A stretch of 40,325 nt of DNA from an uncultured Sphingomonas sp. (lineage in GTDB: Bacteria > Pseudomonadota > Alphaproteobacteria > Sphingomonadales > Sphingomonadaceae): the NCBI GenBank assembly GCA_902806275.1, contig CADCVY010000106.1, forward strand, positions 1-40,325, given 5' to 3'. The notes under the pieces were generated by a model, which saw only the letters and a list, made by a program, of their open reading frames with translations, was not told where the DNA came from and searched no databases. This document shows positions 7,385 to 14,283 of this stretch, in pieces (the first letter of the stretch is position 1; the number at the start of each line of letters is the position of its first letter). The position numbers and the translations under genes are program-made.

Positions 7385-9064
7385 GTGAAAACCAGCCTGT
7401 TTGCGGCTGCGAGCGCGCTTGCGCTCATCGGTCTGGCCGCACCCGCCGCGGCGCAGCATGCGCACATGCCGGGCATGCACATGCCGGCACCCAAGAAGCC
7501 GGTCGCTAAGAAGGCGCCAGCCAAGACGAAAGCCGTGCCCAAGAAGGCCGCTGCCAAGACGAGCCCCGCGAAGAAAGCCGCTACCCCTGCCAAGAAAAAG
7601 GCAGCGACCAAGCGTCCGGCGGCGGTCAAGAAGCCCGCTCCGGTCGCAGCACCATTGACCCATGAGCATCACGGCCCCGCGGCTGCTGCGCCCTTGGTTG
7701 CGCCTGAGCCGCATGATCACAAAGGTCATGTCGGAACCGCACCGGCCACAACGGGGCTCGACCAGCCAAGCGTCGCGCCCCCCGTCGCCGACCAGGGCAC
7801 GATGGGCCACTCGCAAATGGACCATTCCGCCACGGGCCATGCCCAGCCGGCGGAGCATGCCGGTGCTCACGGGGGCACTTCCGGTCACTCGAACATGGTC
7901 GGGGCGTTCGGTCCCTATTCGCTGAACCGCGAAGCGTCCGGCACCGCCTGGCAGCCTGATACGTCGGACCACTCGGGCCTGCACCAGACCCGCGGCGGCT
8001 GGGACCTGATGGGTCACGGCGTCGTCAACCTCGTCTACGATCACCAGGGCGGCGCACGAGGGGACAGCAAGGCGTTCGCCAGCGGCATGCTGATGGGCAT
8101 GGCGCGGCGTCCGCTCGGCAACGGCACCCTGCAGTTCAAGACCATGCTCAGCCCCGACCCGCTGATGGGCAAGCGCGGCTATCCGCTGCTGCTGGCCAGC
8201 GGCGAGACGGCCGATGGCGAAGAGCATCTGATCGACCGCCAGCACCCGCACGACTTCTTCATGGAGATGGCGGCATCGCTTTCGCAGAACATCGGGCGAA
8301 ACAGCAGCGTGTTCCTCTATGGCGGCCTGCCGGGCGAGCCGGCGTTCGGACCGCCGGCGTTCATGCACCGGGAGGCAATCATGGATTCGCCCGAAGCGCC
8401 GATCAGCCACCATTGGCTCGATTCGACCCACATCAGCTTCGGCGTGCTGACGGCCGGTGTGGTGCTCGACCGCTTCAAGATCGAGGCTAGCCGGTTTAAC
8501 GGCCGCGAGCCGGACCAGCATCGCTGGAACATCGAAACTGGGCCGCTCGATTCCGCGGCGGTTCGGGTCTCGTGGAACCCGACGTCCGAACTGTCGCTCC
8601 AGGGCAGCTGGGGCAAGTTCAAGGAGCCCGAGCAGCTCGAGCCGGGAGTGGACCAGAAGCGCTGGTCCGCCAGCGCGCTGTTCGCCCATGAGGTCGCGCC
8701 GAACTGGAAGCTGGCCGGCACCATGGCATGGGGCCGCAAGACCGTCGATCATCATGGCGAGACCTGGCGCGACGACGCCTTCGTCGCCGAAGCGGGCCTC
8801 AAGCATCGCGCCTGGACGCTGTTCAGCCGCGGCGAGATCACGGAAAATCGCGAGCTGCTCGACGACGAGGAAGAGCATGGCGATGCGTTCCGCGTCGGCA
8901 AGGTCTCGGTCGGAGCGGTGCGCGACTTCCGCTTGTCCGAGCACTTCTCGATCGGTGCCGGCGGGCTGTTCGCCCTTAACTTTGTGCCCGACGCGCTCGA
9001 GCCCTTCTACGGCAAGCGCATTCCGAAAGGCGCAATGGGTTTCGTGCGGCTCAAGCTCGACTGA
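7385..9064 (+). CDS. Outer-membrane protein with a His/Met-rich, Lys/Ala/Pro-repeat N-terminal region (copper-associated)
   Basis: 559 aa from a GTG start preceded by GGGAGA. The parts are: a signal peptide to AAPAAA (about residue 23); HAHMPGMHMP metal ligands; a histone-H1-like Lys/Ala/Pro repeat zone (about 33-90); a second His/Met zone with GHSQMDHSATGH and HAGAHGG (about 110-170); and a C-terminal region of about 390 residues that alternates amphipathic strands and ends in FVRLKLD, typical of an outer-membrane barrel. Recognisable segments include HPHDFFMEMAASLSQ and HHWLDSTHISFGVL. I recognise it only as a family seen near copper-resistance genes in sphingomonads and caulobacters. A periplasmic or outer-membrane copper role is inferred from ligands and neighbours. 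Confidence 0.65.
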   Translation: MKTSLFAAASALALIGLAAPAAAQHAHMPGMHMPAPKKPVAKKAPAKTKAVPKKAAAKTSPAKKAATPAKKKAATKRPAAVKKPAPVAAPLTHEHHGPAAAAPLVAPEPHDHKGHVGTAPATTGLDQPSVAPPVADQGTMGHSQMDHSATGHAQPAEHAGAHGGTSGHSNMVGAFGPYSLNREASGTAWQPDTSDHSGLHQTRGGWDLMGHGVVNLVYDHQGGARGDSKAFASGMLMGMARRPLGNGTLQFKTMLSPDPLMGKRGYPLLLASGETADGEEHLIDRQHPHDFFMEMAASLSQNIGRNSSVFLYGGLPGEPAFGPPAFMHREAIMDSPEAPISHHWLDSTHISFGVLTAGVVLDRFKIEASRFNGREPDQHRWNIETGPLDSAAVRVSWNPTSELSLQGSWGKFKEPEQLEPGVDQKRWSASALFAHEVAPNWKLAGTMAWGRKTVDHHGETWRDDAFVAEAGLKHRAWTLFSRGEITENRELLDDEEEHGDAFRVGKVSVGAVRDFRLSEHFSIGAGGLFALNFVPDALEPFYGKRIPKGAMGFVRLKLD

Positions 9065-9111
9065 TTGACTAGCAGGTTTCCAGCCCACATATGGCCGCCT
9101 CGCTCCGGCGT

Positions 9112-9187
9112 GGCCCCTTCGTCTAGCGGTCTAGGACGTCGCCCTCTCACGGCGAAAACACGGGTTCGAGTCCCGTAGGGGTCACCA
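9112..9187 (+). tRNA. tRNA-Glu (anticodon CUC)
   Basis: A 76-nt cloverleaf. The acceptor GGCCCCT pairs with AGGGGTC, the T arm contains GGGTTCGAGTCCC, and the CCA tail is encoded at 9185-9187. The anticodon stem TCGCC/GGCGA encloses the loop CTCTCAC, giving anticodon CTC at 9146-9148. It stands alone between the copper-related unit and the kinase/Tat region. Confidence 0.95.
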
Positions 9188-9281
9188 TTGCAATGGCATC
9201 CAGGCAGTCGGCAATTCGAAACGCCGGGTCGAGCTGAGTTGCGCCTTTCTTATCCTGCTGGCGCATCTCTGGCGCTTGTAG

Positions 9282-9959
9282 CTAGCGTTCCCGCTGCCTG
9301 GTCCGGAGACTGCTAGCGAGTCGCCGCGCTCGATTGAACATGTGGTCGCCCAGCGCGGCTGTCGAAATTCCGCTTTTCTGCCATGGCTCGATGACTCGCG
9401 CGATTGCTGGGATGTCGATCTGGCGCCGTGTTCCTCGGTCAGCATACCACTTCGGCATGGATCGCAAGGCGCCGCGCATATCGAACGTGGCGATGGTCCG
9501 GCCATCGTCGGATACGGCCGCAGGCGCCTTGAGCGCCAGGCCGATACCGGCCTTCAAGCAGGGGTCGAGGTTCTGCTGGCGGTCATCCAAAATGACGAAA
9601 TCATCGGGCTTGGCCCCAGTCATTCGCTGCGCGATGCTCAACGCGTATGTTTTGCGCAATCCGAACCGCGCGAGTTGCCGGATCTGCATGGTCGTGCACG
9701 CCTCGCGGAATAGATCCTCGGCGCCGATCAGGGCCAGGGAATCGTTGACCTCCAGTTCAGCGGCTTGGCAGATTTTTTCGGCTTCTCGACGGGACCGATG
9801 GGTGACGATGAACACGTGCTGCGCTGCCGCCGCGAGGCTTGCTGCCAATCCCTGGTGCAAGATCAACAATTCGCGTGTGGCGGGATCGTTTCGGTCCACC
9901 TCGATGACAACTACTCCGTCCAGGTCCACCAGCAAGATCGGCCGAAAGCCTACCGCCAT
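9282..9959 (-). CDS. HAD-superfamily hydrolase, last gene of the kinase/nucleotidyltransferase operon
   Basis: 225 aa from the ATG at 9959. HAD motifs are in order: motif I VDLDGVV (nucleophile D12, acid/base D14), motif II VTHRS (T53), a candidate motif III lysine in GLRKTY (K103), and motif IV ILDDRQQN (D125/D126). It is therefore a phosphohydrolase or phosphatase-like enzyme of the cytoplasm; its substrate is unknown. The ATG overlaps the end of the phosphoribosyltransferase gene by 10 nt, so translational coupling is likely, and an earlier in-frame start at 9986 would overlap more. A phosphatase downstream of a kinase, nucleotidyltransferase and phosphoribosyltransferase suggests removal or recycling of a phosphorylated product (inference). 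Confidence 0.75.
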   Translation of the reverse strand: MAVGFRPILLVDLDGVVVIEVDRNDPATRELLILHQGLAASLAAAAQHVFIVTHRSRREAEKICQAAELEVNDSLALIGAEDLFREACTTMQIRQLARFGLRKTYALSIAQRMTGAKPDDFVILDDRQQNLDPCLKAGIGLALKAPAAVSDDGRTIATFDMRGALRSMPKWYADRGTRRQIDIPAIARVIEPWQKSGISTAALGDHMFNRARRLASSLRTRQRER

Positions 9960-10651
9960 AGATCGTATCCTGCGGCCTTTATCCACTTCCGGAAGCGCGC
10001 ATATTCAGGATTGTTCAGGGACCATGGATAGCGGTGGAGAATTCGGTGCAAGTGGATGTCCGGCTCGACCCCATGCAAGTTCTGGGAATCGAACTTGGTG
10101 GCCCAGCACATCACGGCGACCTGCACGTTCGCTGCCCCCTTGGCTAGCAGTCTGCTCCGGACATGCGCGACCGACGATCCGCTGTCCACGCAGTCGTCGA
10201 CGATGACAATTCGGCGTCCTTGAATGTCAAAGTTGAAATCGTCGCCGGGCCCATCCTCGATCTGGTTAAATGGGCGATCAATGCGCGCCCGAACCAGCCG
10301 GACCAGAAGCCGCCTCAGTGCCCGTGATGAAAATCGCGCCACTCGAGCAGCGAACCGGAACGGGCGTTTTATCCTGGTGCTCTTGCGCCTGACCCGGACG
10401 ACACGGCATTCGAGTTGAGCCACTTGCGCGGCAACAGCGGCTGGCAGGATCCCGCCGTTGGCAAGGCCGACGACGATGTCGGGCGGCGGCGAAAGCTGTC
10501 CAATGCGCTCGCCCATGGCGCGGCAGAGGTCCACCGCTTCTTCAACGGATACATATTCCTTGACGGTCAGTGCAGCGAACCGGTCAACGATCACGCCACT
10601 TGCAGGCGGTTCCGTTGCAGGCCGCGACGCGGAGCTCCTCGCGGAATCCAC
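9950..10651 (-). CDS. Phosphoribosyltransferase-like protein
   Basis: 233 aa from GTG at 10651. The PRPP-binding signature is IVIVDDCVDSGSS (about residues 148-160), the type I PRTase pattern of hydrophobics, two acidic residues and a Ser/Gly loop. An upstream strand-loop PDIVVGLANGGILPA (57-70) matches the PRTase pyrophosphate loop. A basic insertion (VRRKSTRIKRPFRFAARVARFSSRALRRLL) sits where a hood or substrate region would be. The GTG shares one base with the stop of the upstream nucleotidyltransferase (TAGTG). The long open frame upstream of this GTG lies inside that gene and is not part of the protein. The nucleobase or other acceptor is unknown. Confidence 0.75.
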   Translation of the reverse strand: MDSARSSASRPATEPPASGVIVDRFAALTVKEYVSVEEAVDLCRAMGERIGQLSPPPDIVVGLANGGILPAAVAAQVAQLECRVVRVRRKSTRIKRPFRFAARVARFSSRALRRLLVRLVRARIDRPFNQIEDGPGDDFNFDIQGRRIVIVDDCVDSGSSVAHVRSRLLAKGAANVQVAVMCWATKFDSQNLHGVEPDIHLHRILHRYPWSLNNPEYARFRKWIKAAGYDLWR

Positions 10652-11703
10652 TAGTTCGACCGCAGCACGACCTTGCCGGGATTCACCGGGCCGAGCGCGC
10701 GCGCGGACTTTGTGCGCAGGACACGGCTCGCTGACCCTTTGCGCTGCTTTCTGCCGCGCCAGCCTTGTGGCGGATCGATGGCGATGCTCAAGATAGTGAA
10801 CAGCCGCATCAACGACGGGAATCGGAGCTGCAGCCGTCGCCTGGACACCTGCAGTTGGGCCAACGTACCTCCGCAATATCGTTGAGGAATGTCAACGCCC
10901 AGCAAGGATCTGGCGCTGTTCAGTTGCACGTGCAACGCATTGCGGGCGCTGCCTTTGGGAAAGAAGGCTTCTAGGGCGGACCAGTCGACGCCTTCGTTTA
11001 CGAGACGCGGAATATCGACGAAGTGACGTGCGTCGATGAGGCCGCGCCAATAGTCCCCATCATGCAATTGGTCGTGCAGCACATAGAGCAGCAACGCGCA
11101 CGTCGGGTTTGGAAGCAGCACCGTTCCCGCCGGGGTTTCCAGCGGAGCACACAATGGTGCAACGCGCTCGTAGTGCACCTCAAGGATATACGGCTGGATA
11201 TTGGTGTGAAGGTCCACCATCCCGACATCCCAGGCTCGGCCCATGGTAATTGCATGCGGGGGGCCATGGAAACCCTGGTAGATTTGATATCCCATCCCGG
11301 TAAGCACCTCAGTGGCGCACTCCCGGGACTGGCCGGGCACGAGCACATCGAGATCGGACATCAGCCGGCCGGTCCCGGTGCCGCTTGCCAGCAGCGATGC
11401 CAGCCCCCTCATCACGATCGGCCGAACCCCCGCGGCATTCAATTGGGGCAGGAGTTCGCAGAACTGAGCGAGCAGTCGTTCGTTGCGCGCGGTAGCGCGC
11501 TGCAGAACATCGACGAGCAAAGGCCGCACGTTTGGCGGCAGATCCGACTCGAGCGTAGAGCCAAGCACGACGGAAGCGAGCGTCCCGATCGTCAGAGTCT
11601 CGCTTGCGAGTTGCAATAGCGCCTGCCAGTCGCGCGGCTTGCGCAGGTGACCCGTCAGGGCGTCGAGGAGCTCCTCGAACGTGCTTTCGCCTTTAGCCTT
11701 CAT
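10651..11703 (-). CDS. PF14907-like nucleotidyltransferase family protein
   Basis: 350 aa. An N-terminal helical region is followed by a nucleotidyltransferase core with IVMRGLASLL (like the LKG.AL strand) and GRLMSDLDVLV, whose D117 and D119 are the expected metal-binding pair. A third region with VDLHTNIQ and ALLLYVLHDQLHDGDYWRGLIDARHFVDI resembles the uncharacterised nucleotidyltransferase family PF14907. Members of that family occur beside HPr-kinase-like enzymes in some peptide-modification clusters (paeninodin-type lasso peptide loci). It overlaps the kinase by 11 nt and the phosphoribosyltransferase by 1 nt. The basic C-terminus (RGRKQRKGSASRVLRTKSARA) is unusual. The substrate is unknown. 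Confidence 0.75.
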   Translation of the reverse strand: MKAKGESTFEELLDALTGHLRKPRDWQALLQLASETLTIGTLASVVLGSTLESDLPPNVRPLLVDVLQRATARNERLLAQFCELLPQLNAAGVRPIVMRGLASLLASGTGTGRLMSDLDVLVPGQSRECATEVLTGMGYQIYQGFHGPPHAITMGRAWDVGMVDLHTNIQPYILEVHYERVAPLCAPLETPAGTVLLPNPTCALLLYVLHDQLHDGDYWRGLIDARHFVDIPRLVNEGVDWSALEAFFPKGSARNALHVQLNSARSLLGVDIPQRYCGGTLAQLQVSRRRLQLRFPSLMRLFTILSIAIDPPQGWRGRKQRKGSASRVLRTKSARALGPVNPGKVVLRSN

Positions 11704-12841
11704 TGTAGTTCATAAGGGCGGCAGCTCCGGCTGCCGCTTCGGCATAGTTCAGCTCAACGCACCGCGCGCCTTTCACCATCTGGACCGCGGCGCGGAAGAT
11801 TGCGGTGGAGCAGCTGCCGTCGGGCGAGCGCGCCTCGCTCAGCAAGTCGCTCAAGGCATCTTCGGAGGTCATGGGCCGGATACTTGTGTCTGCGATTTCC
11901 GAGCGGCGCAACCTGACGATCATCGCCACCTGGCAACTGGCTGCGGGCGGCTGCTTGGCAAGCGGCAAAAAGCGGACGGTCTGACCGTCGGGCCGGAGAT
12001 GGGTCGGGACCTCCGAAATGCCCCCGTCGGCGGCCCGCAACATCTCCCAGGTGCCTTGCTTGGCCGCGGGCGCGAAGGGGACGCCGGTCACTTGGCCGCA
12101 ATCGTCAACCAGCGTGACATCGTCCGCCCGGTACTCGCAGCCCGCTTTCCTGAGCGCGAGCGACAATGTGCTCTTGCCCGCTCCTGGAGGTCCCAGGATC
12201 AACACTTCGCCGTCACCCGTGCTGAGACAAGCAGCGTGCAGTGCAAAGAGGTAGTCGGCGGCACGGAGCACTTCTTCAAGGATCATGCCCTTCAGCTGAA
12301 CGGCGCCGCGGGATCGTTCAACGACCACCCGCCGGCGCGGATGTTCGCCAAGCAGGGCGAACTCACCGGCCGCCGACACGTAAAAGGTGCAATGAACATC
12401 CGGATCGTCGGTCAGCAGATGCGCGTAGGCTGGGCCGATCAATCGGAACATGTCCTCGCAAGCATAGACAAGAAGGATTGTGAGGCCTGCAACCGCGATT
12501 TTCTGGTGAGAATCTGTTCCGGTAGGGCCCGCGTTACCCTCGGCTTCAAGCAGGTTGAGCTGCGCCAGGCCCCGCAGAAGCGTTGCAACCCACTCGGAAC
12601 AAGCTGCTTGTTCGAGCCCTCCAACTTCGAGTGCGCTGGTCAGCTCTCCAGCTGTCGCCCCTCCAATCAGGCGCTGCGCCAGCAGCGCACTGCTTCCATT
12701 CAGCTCGTAGATTTGCTGCTGTCCTGCCGAGAAGAGCAGCGCGCGGTCAGCCAAAAACTCTACGGCAGTGCCGGCCCGGAGAGAGAAGCTGAGCTGATTC
12801 AGGACCGGCTCGACGTCCGCTGCCAACTTCTCAATGGCCAA
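11693..12841 (-). CDS. PqqD-like / HPr-kinase-like fusion protein
   Basis: 382 aa. Residues about 25-100 form a PqqD-like winged-helix domain (VEFLADRALLFSAGQQQIYELNGSSALLAQRL), the type that binds precursor-peptide leaders. Residues about 195-380 resemble the HprK core: LHAACLSTGDGEVLILGPPGAGKSTLSLAL with Walker A at 217-225, then YRADDVTLVDD. HprK-like enzymes phosphorylate Ser on HPr or, in some lasso-peptide clusters, on the peptide. Fusion of a leader-binding fold with a kinase makes a peptide or small protein the likely substrate (inference). The start is TTG at 12841, with GGAG too close (2 nt); a second in-frame TTG six codons in is possible. It overlaps the upstream leader-like remnant by 11 nt. 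Confidence 0.75.
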   Translation of the reverse strand: MAIEKLAADVEPVLNQLSFSLRAGTAVEFLADRALLFSAGQQQIYELNGSSALLAQRLIGGATAGELTSALEVGGLEQAACSEWVATLLRGLAQLNLLEAEGNAGPTGTDSHQKIAVAGLTILLVYACEDMFRLIGPAYAHLLTDDPDVHCTFYVSAAGEFALLGEHPRRRVVVERSRGAVQLKGMILEEVLRAADYLFALHAACLSTGDGEVLILGPPGAGKSTLSLALRKAGCEYRADDVTLVDDCGQVTGVPFAPAAKQGTWEMLRAADGGISEVPTHLRPDGQTVRFLPLAKQPPAASCQVAMIVRLRRSEIADTSIRPMTSEDALSDLLSEARSPDGSCSTAIFRAAVQMVKGARCVELNYAEAAAGAAALMNYNEG

Positions 12842-12926
12842 TGCTCCGGGATCTCGGCTGAGCGGTATCGCGGGCTACCATGGCGGCCTTGCCGGGCATG
12901 CCCAGAAATGAACGTCTGTTCGTATC
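12831..12926 (-). pseudogene. Decayed second copy of the Tat-leader segment, upstream of the kinase
   Basis: In the minus-strand frame that ends at 12831, residues SDTNRRSFLGMPGKAAMVA (12873-12929) match VDESRRAFLSVYGKAALVA of the intact Tat-signal protein at 13246. The twin arginines, F-L, G-K-A-A and V-A are all shared, and by hand about 30 of 42 bases across the block are identical. After this block the hydrophobic stretch is missing and the frame reads RDTAQPRSRSIGH before a TGA that overlaps the kinase start. An open frame extends back to a GTG at 13115 without coding-like codon use. It is interpreted as a remnant of a substrate gene that once preceded the kinase; a functional short leader peptide is the alternative. 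Confidence 0.4.
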
Positions 12927-13127
12927 GCTCTGAAGGTGGCGCAGGGTACCCAAGTGCGCGTCGTGTCCTCGAAATAAGTCGGCGCGCAGGTTATCGGAAA
13001 CCGATTGGAGCACAAGAGCAAAGACGCCGTAGGAGGTGTTGAGTGCGTGACGGGGTCGTGCTCTGCGGAAAATGCAAGCGATAAGTTCCAGTCGTGCAAC
13101 AAAGGCACGCTTCACGGATTACAGCTG

Positions 13128-13143
13128 TTTAATTTCCATTAAA
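13128..13143. promoter_or_regulatory. AT-rich inverted repeat and possible -35 box in the divergent intergenic region
   Basis: TTTAAT and ATTAAA form a perfect 6-bp inverted repeat with a 4-nt spacer (13128-13143), in a markedly AT-richer stretch than its surroundings. It is followed at 13148-13153 by TTGACT, a candidate -35 element for the Tat-signal gene; no good -10 box is seen at the standard spacing. It sits in the roughly 400-nt gap between the divergent kinase operon and the Tat unit, so it could control either or both. Apart from this and the leader remnant, I see nothing else in the gap. Confidence 0.35.
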
Positions 13144-13245
13144 TGCTTTGACTCTTAACGGCTTCTGGCGGATGGTTCGAACCAGGTGAGTGACTCGTGA
13201 ACCGACTGGGCGCGTATTTGGCTAGTAATGGGGTAGAGAGATATC

Positions 13246-13632
13246 ATGGGTAAACACGATGACACTGCGGGCAATGTACGCCCCGAAGAGGCGGTGGACG
13301 AAAGCAGGCGAGCGTTTCTGAGCGTCTACGGCAAGGCCGCGCTGGTCGCTCCCCCCGTGGTGACGGCGCTGCTCGCGACCTCCATGTCGTCACCGGCCAT
13401 CGCGGCGAGTACTGGCGGCGGCGGCGGTGGCGGTGGCGGCGGAGCAGGTCCGCTTGGATTGGCGCTCGTTGGAGCCCAAGCCGGCATCGTGGCCGCTGCG
13501 CCCAGGGCACAACCGTTGGCCGTTTCGGCCCCCCCGGCCGCGCCGCCCATGGCGGCTCCGGCGCCGGCCGCAATCCAGGCTCCTCCTCCGCCGCCGCCTG
13601 CGGCCGCGTGGCCCGGGCCGGAGCGCGGCTGA
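13246..13632 (+). CDS. Small Tat-signal protein with a poly-Gly tract and Ala/Pro-rich tail; candidate substrate of the adjacent kinase/Tat genes
   Basis: 128 aa. A polar N-terminus (MGKHDDTAGNVRPEEAVDE) precedes SRRAFL, a twin-arginine motif at residues 21-26. A weakly hydrophobic h-region (ALVAPPVVTALLATSM) and an AIAA cleavage site follow at about residues 49-52. The predicted mature part is ST, ten consecutive glycines, a hydrophobic AGPLGLALVGAQAGIVAAA segment, then Ala/Pro repeats ending PGPERG. It has no enzymatic domain. It is followed by tatA and tatB, and is divergent from a PqqD-kinase fusion, which together suggest a dedicated exported substrate. Glycines are coded by mixed GGC/GGT/GGA, so the tract is not a single triplet slippage. 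Confidence 0.7.
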   Translation: MGKHDDTAGNVRPEEAVDESRRAFLSVYGKAALVAPPVVTALLATSMSSPAIAASTGGGGGGGGGGAGPLGLALVGAQAGIVAAAPRAQPLAVSAPPAAPPMAAPAPAAIQAPPPPPPAAAWPGPERG

Positions 13633-13690
13633 TCGCGCGATTGTTTAGGCAGGAAGCCGGCGTTCTTCCGCGTCACTGAAGGAGCGTCAT

Positions 13691-13972
13691 GTGGGCAGTT
13701 TCAGTCTCTGGCATTGGCTGGTGGTCATCGCCCTGGTGATGCTTCTGTTCGGGCGGGGGCGGATTTCAGGGACAATGGGTGAGATCGGCAAAGGCCTGAA
13801 AAGCTTCAAGGACGGTCTTTCCGATCAGGAGGACGATCGCCTTCGCCGCTACTCTGAGCAACGTAGTTCAGAAACCTTGCAAGGCACGTCGCGCACCGCC
13901 GGTCCGGACGAGGCGAGCAGCGCCCATGCGCCACCCCCACGCCCATCGCGCGACCACGGCGCGGGATACTAA
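13691..13972 (+). CDS. tatA: TatA-like twin-arginine translocase subunit
   Basis: 93 aa from GTG with a good Shine-Dalgarno sequence (GAAGGAG, 13678-13684). The TatA pattern is clear: a short exported N-terminus MGSFSLWHW, a TM helix [16 protein letters not shown] with the conserved F-G hinge, then the amphipathic helix [15 protein letters not shown] and an acidic, Pro-rich tail. TatA forms the size-adjustable pore of the Tat pathway in the inner membrane. It lies 58 nt after the Tat-signal protein and 12 nt before tatB, so the three genes are probably one operon. Confidence 0.92.
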   Translation: MGSFSLWHWLVVIALVMLLFGRGRISGTMGEIGKGLKSFKDGLSDQEDDRLRRYSEQRSSETLQGTSRTAGPDEASSAHAPPPRPSRDHGAGY

Positions 13973-13984
13973 CAGCAGGCGCCT

Positions 13985-14272
13985 GTGTTTGGGATCGGCA
14001 CGACGGAGCTTCTGCTCGTCACTACTCTCGCGCTGATTTTCATCGGCCCCAAGGATCTTCCAAAAGCGATGAGCGCACTGGGGCGCTGGATTGGCCAGGC
14101 TCGCGGCGCGGCGCGCCACTTCAAGACCGGGGTCAAGGACCTGATCCGGCAAGCCGAACTCGAGGAACTGGAGCGCAAGTGGCGCGAGGAGGAAGCGCGG
14201 ATTGTTGGTCCGCCTGCGTCGCTTGCTGACCAATTGCCTTCGCTGCCGCACGCTCCTCAGCCGGTTCCCTAG
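13985..14272 (+). CDS. tatB: TatB-like twin-arginine translocase subunit (short)
   Basis: 95 aa from GTG. The TatB pattern is MFGIGTTELLLVTTLALIFIGPKDLPKAM (TM helix with the G-P-K-D-L-P hinge), followed by the amphipathic helix GRWIGQARGAARHFKTGVKDLIRQAELEELERKWREEEARI. It is shorter than most chromosomal alphaproteobacterial TatB proteins because the variable tail is only about 25 residues. TatB normally binds the signal peptide together with TatC. The adjacent tatC is truncated, so this TatB would need a TatC encoded elsewhere to function. Confidence 0.9.
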   Translation: MFGIGTTELLLVTTLALIFIGPKDLPKAMSALGRWIGQARGAARHFKTGVKDLIRQAELEELERKWREEEARIVGPPASLADQLPSLPHAPQPVP

Positions 14273-14283
14273 CGGCCGCTGCC

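Noticed and set aside
7367-9088. 573-codon minus-strand ORF opposite the copper-related outer-membrane gene
   Set aside because: Antisense shadow caused by GC-rich third positions; no family motifs, while the plus frame has a signal peptide and coherent strands.
11681-13042. 453-codon plus-strand ORF opposite the kinase fusion
   Set aside because: No recognisable domain. The minus strand has Walker A and PqqD-like motifs over the same bases.
12831-13115. Full 94-codon minus-strand ORF from GTG 13115 as a real gene
   Set aside because: Codon use upstream of the RRSFL block does not look coding and there is no ribosome-binding site; only the leader-like 3' part is kept as a remnant.
11693-13632. 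Lasso-peptide biosynthetic cluster
   Set aside because: Kinase and nucleotidyltransferase types fit, but there is no asparagine-synthetase-like cyclase and no transglutaminase-like leader protease in the window.
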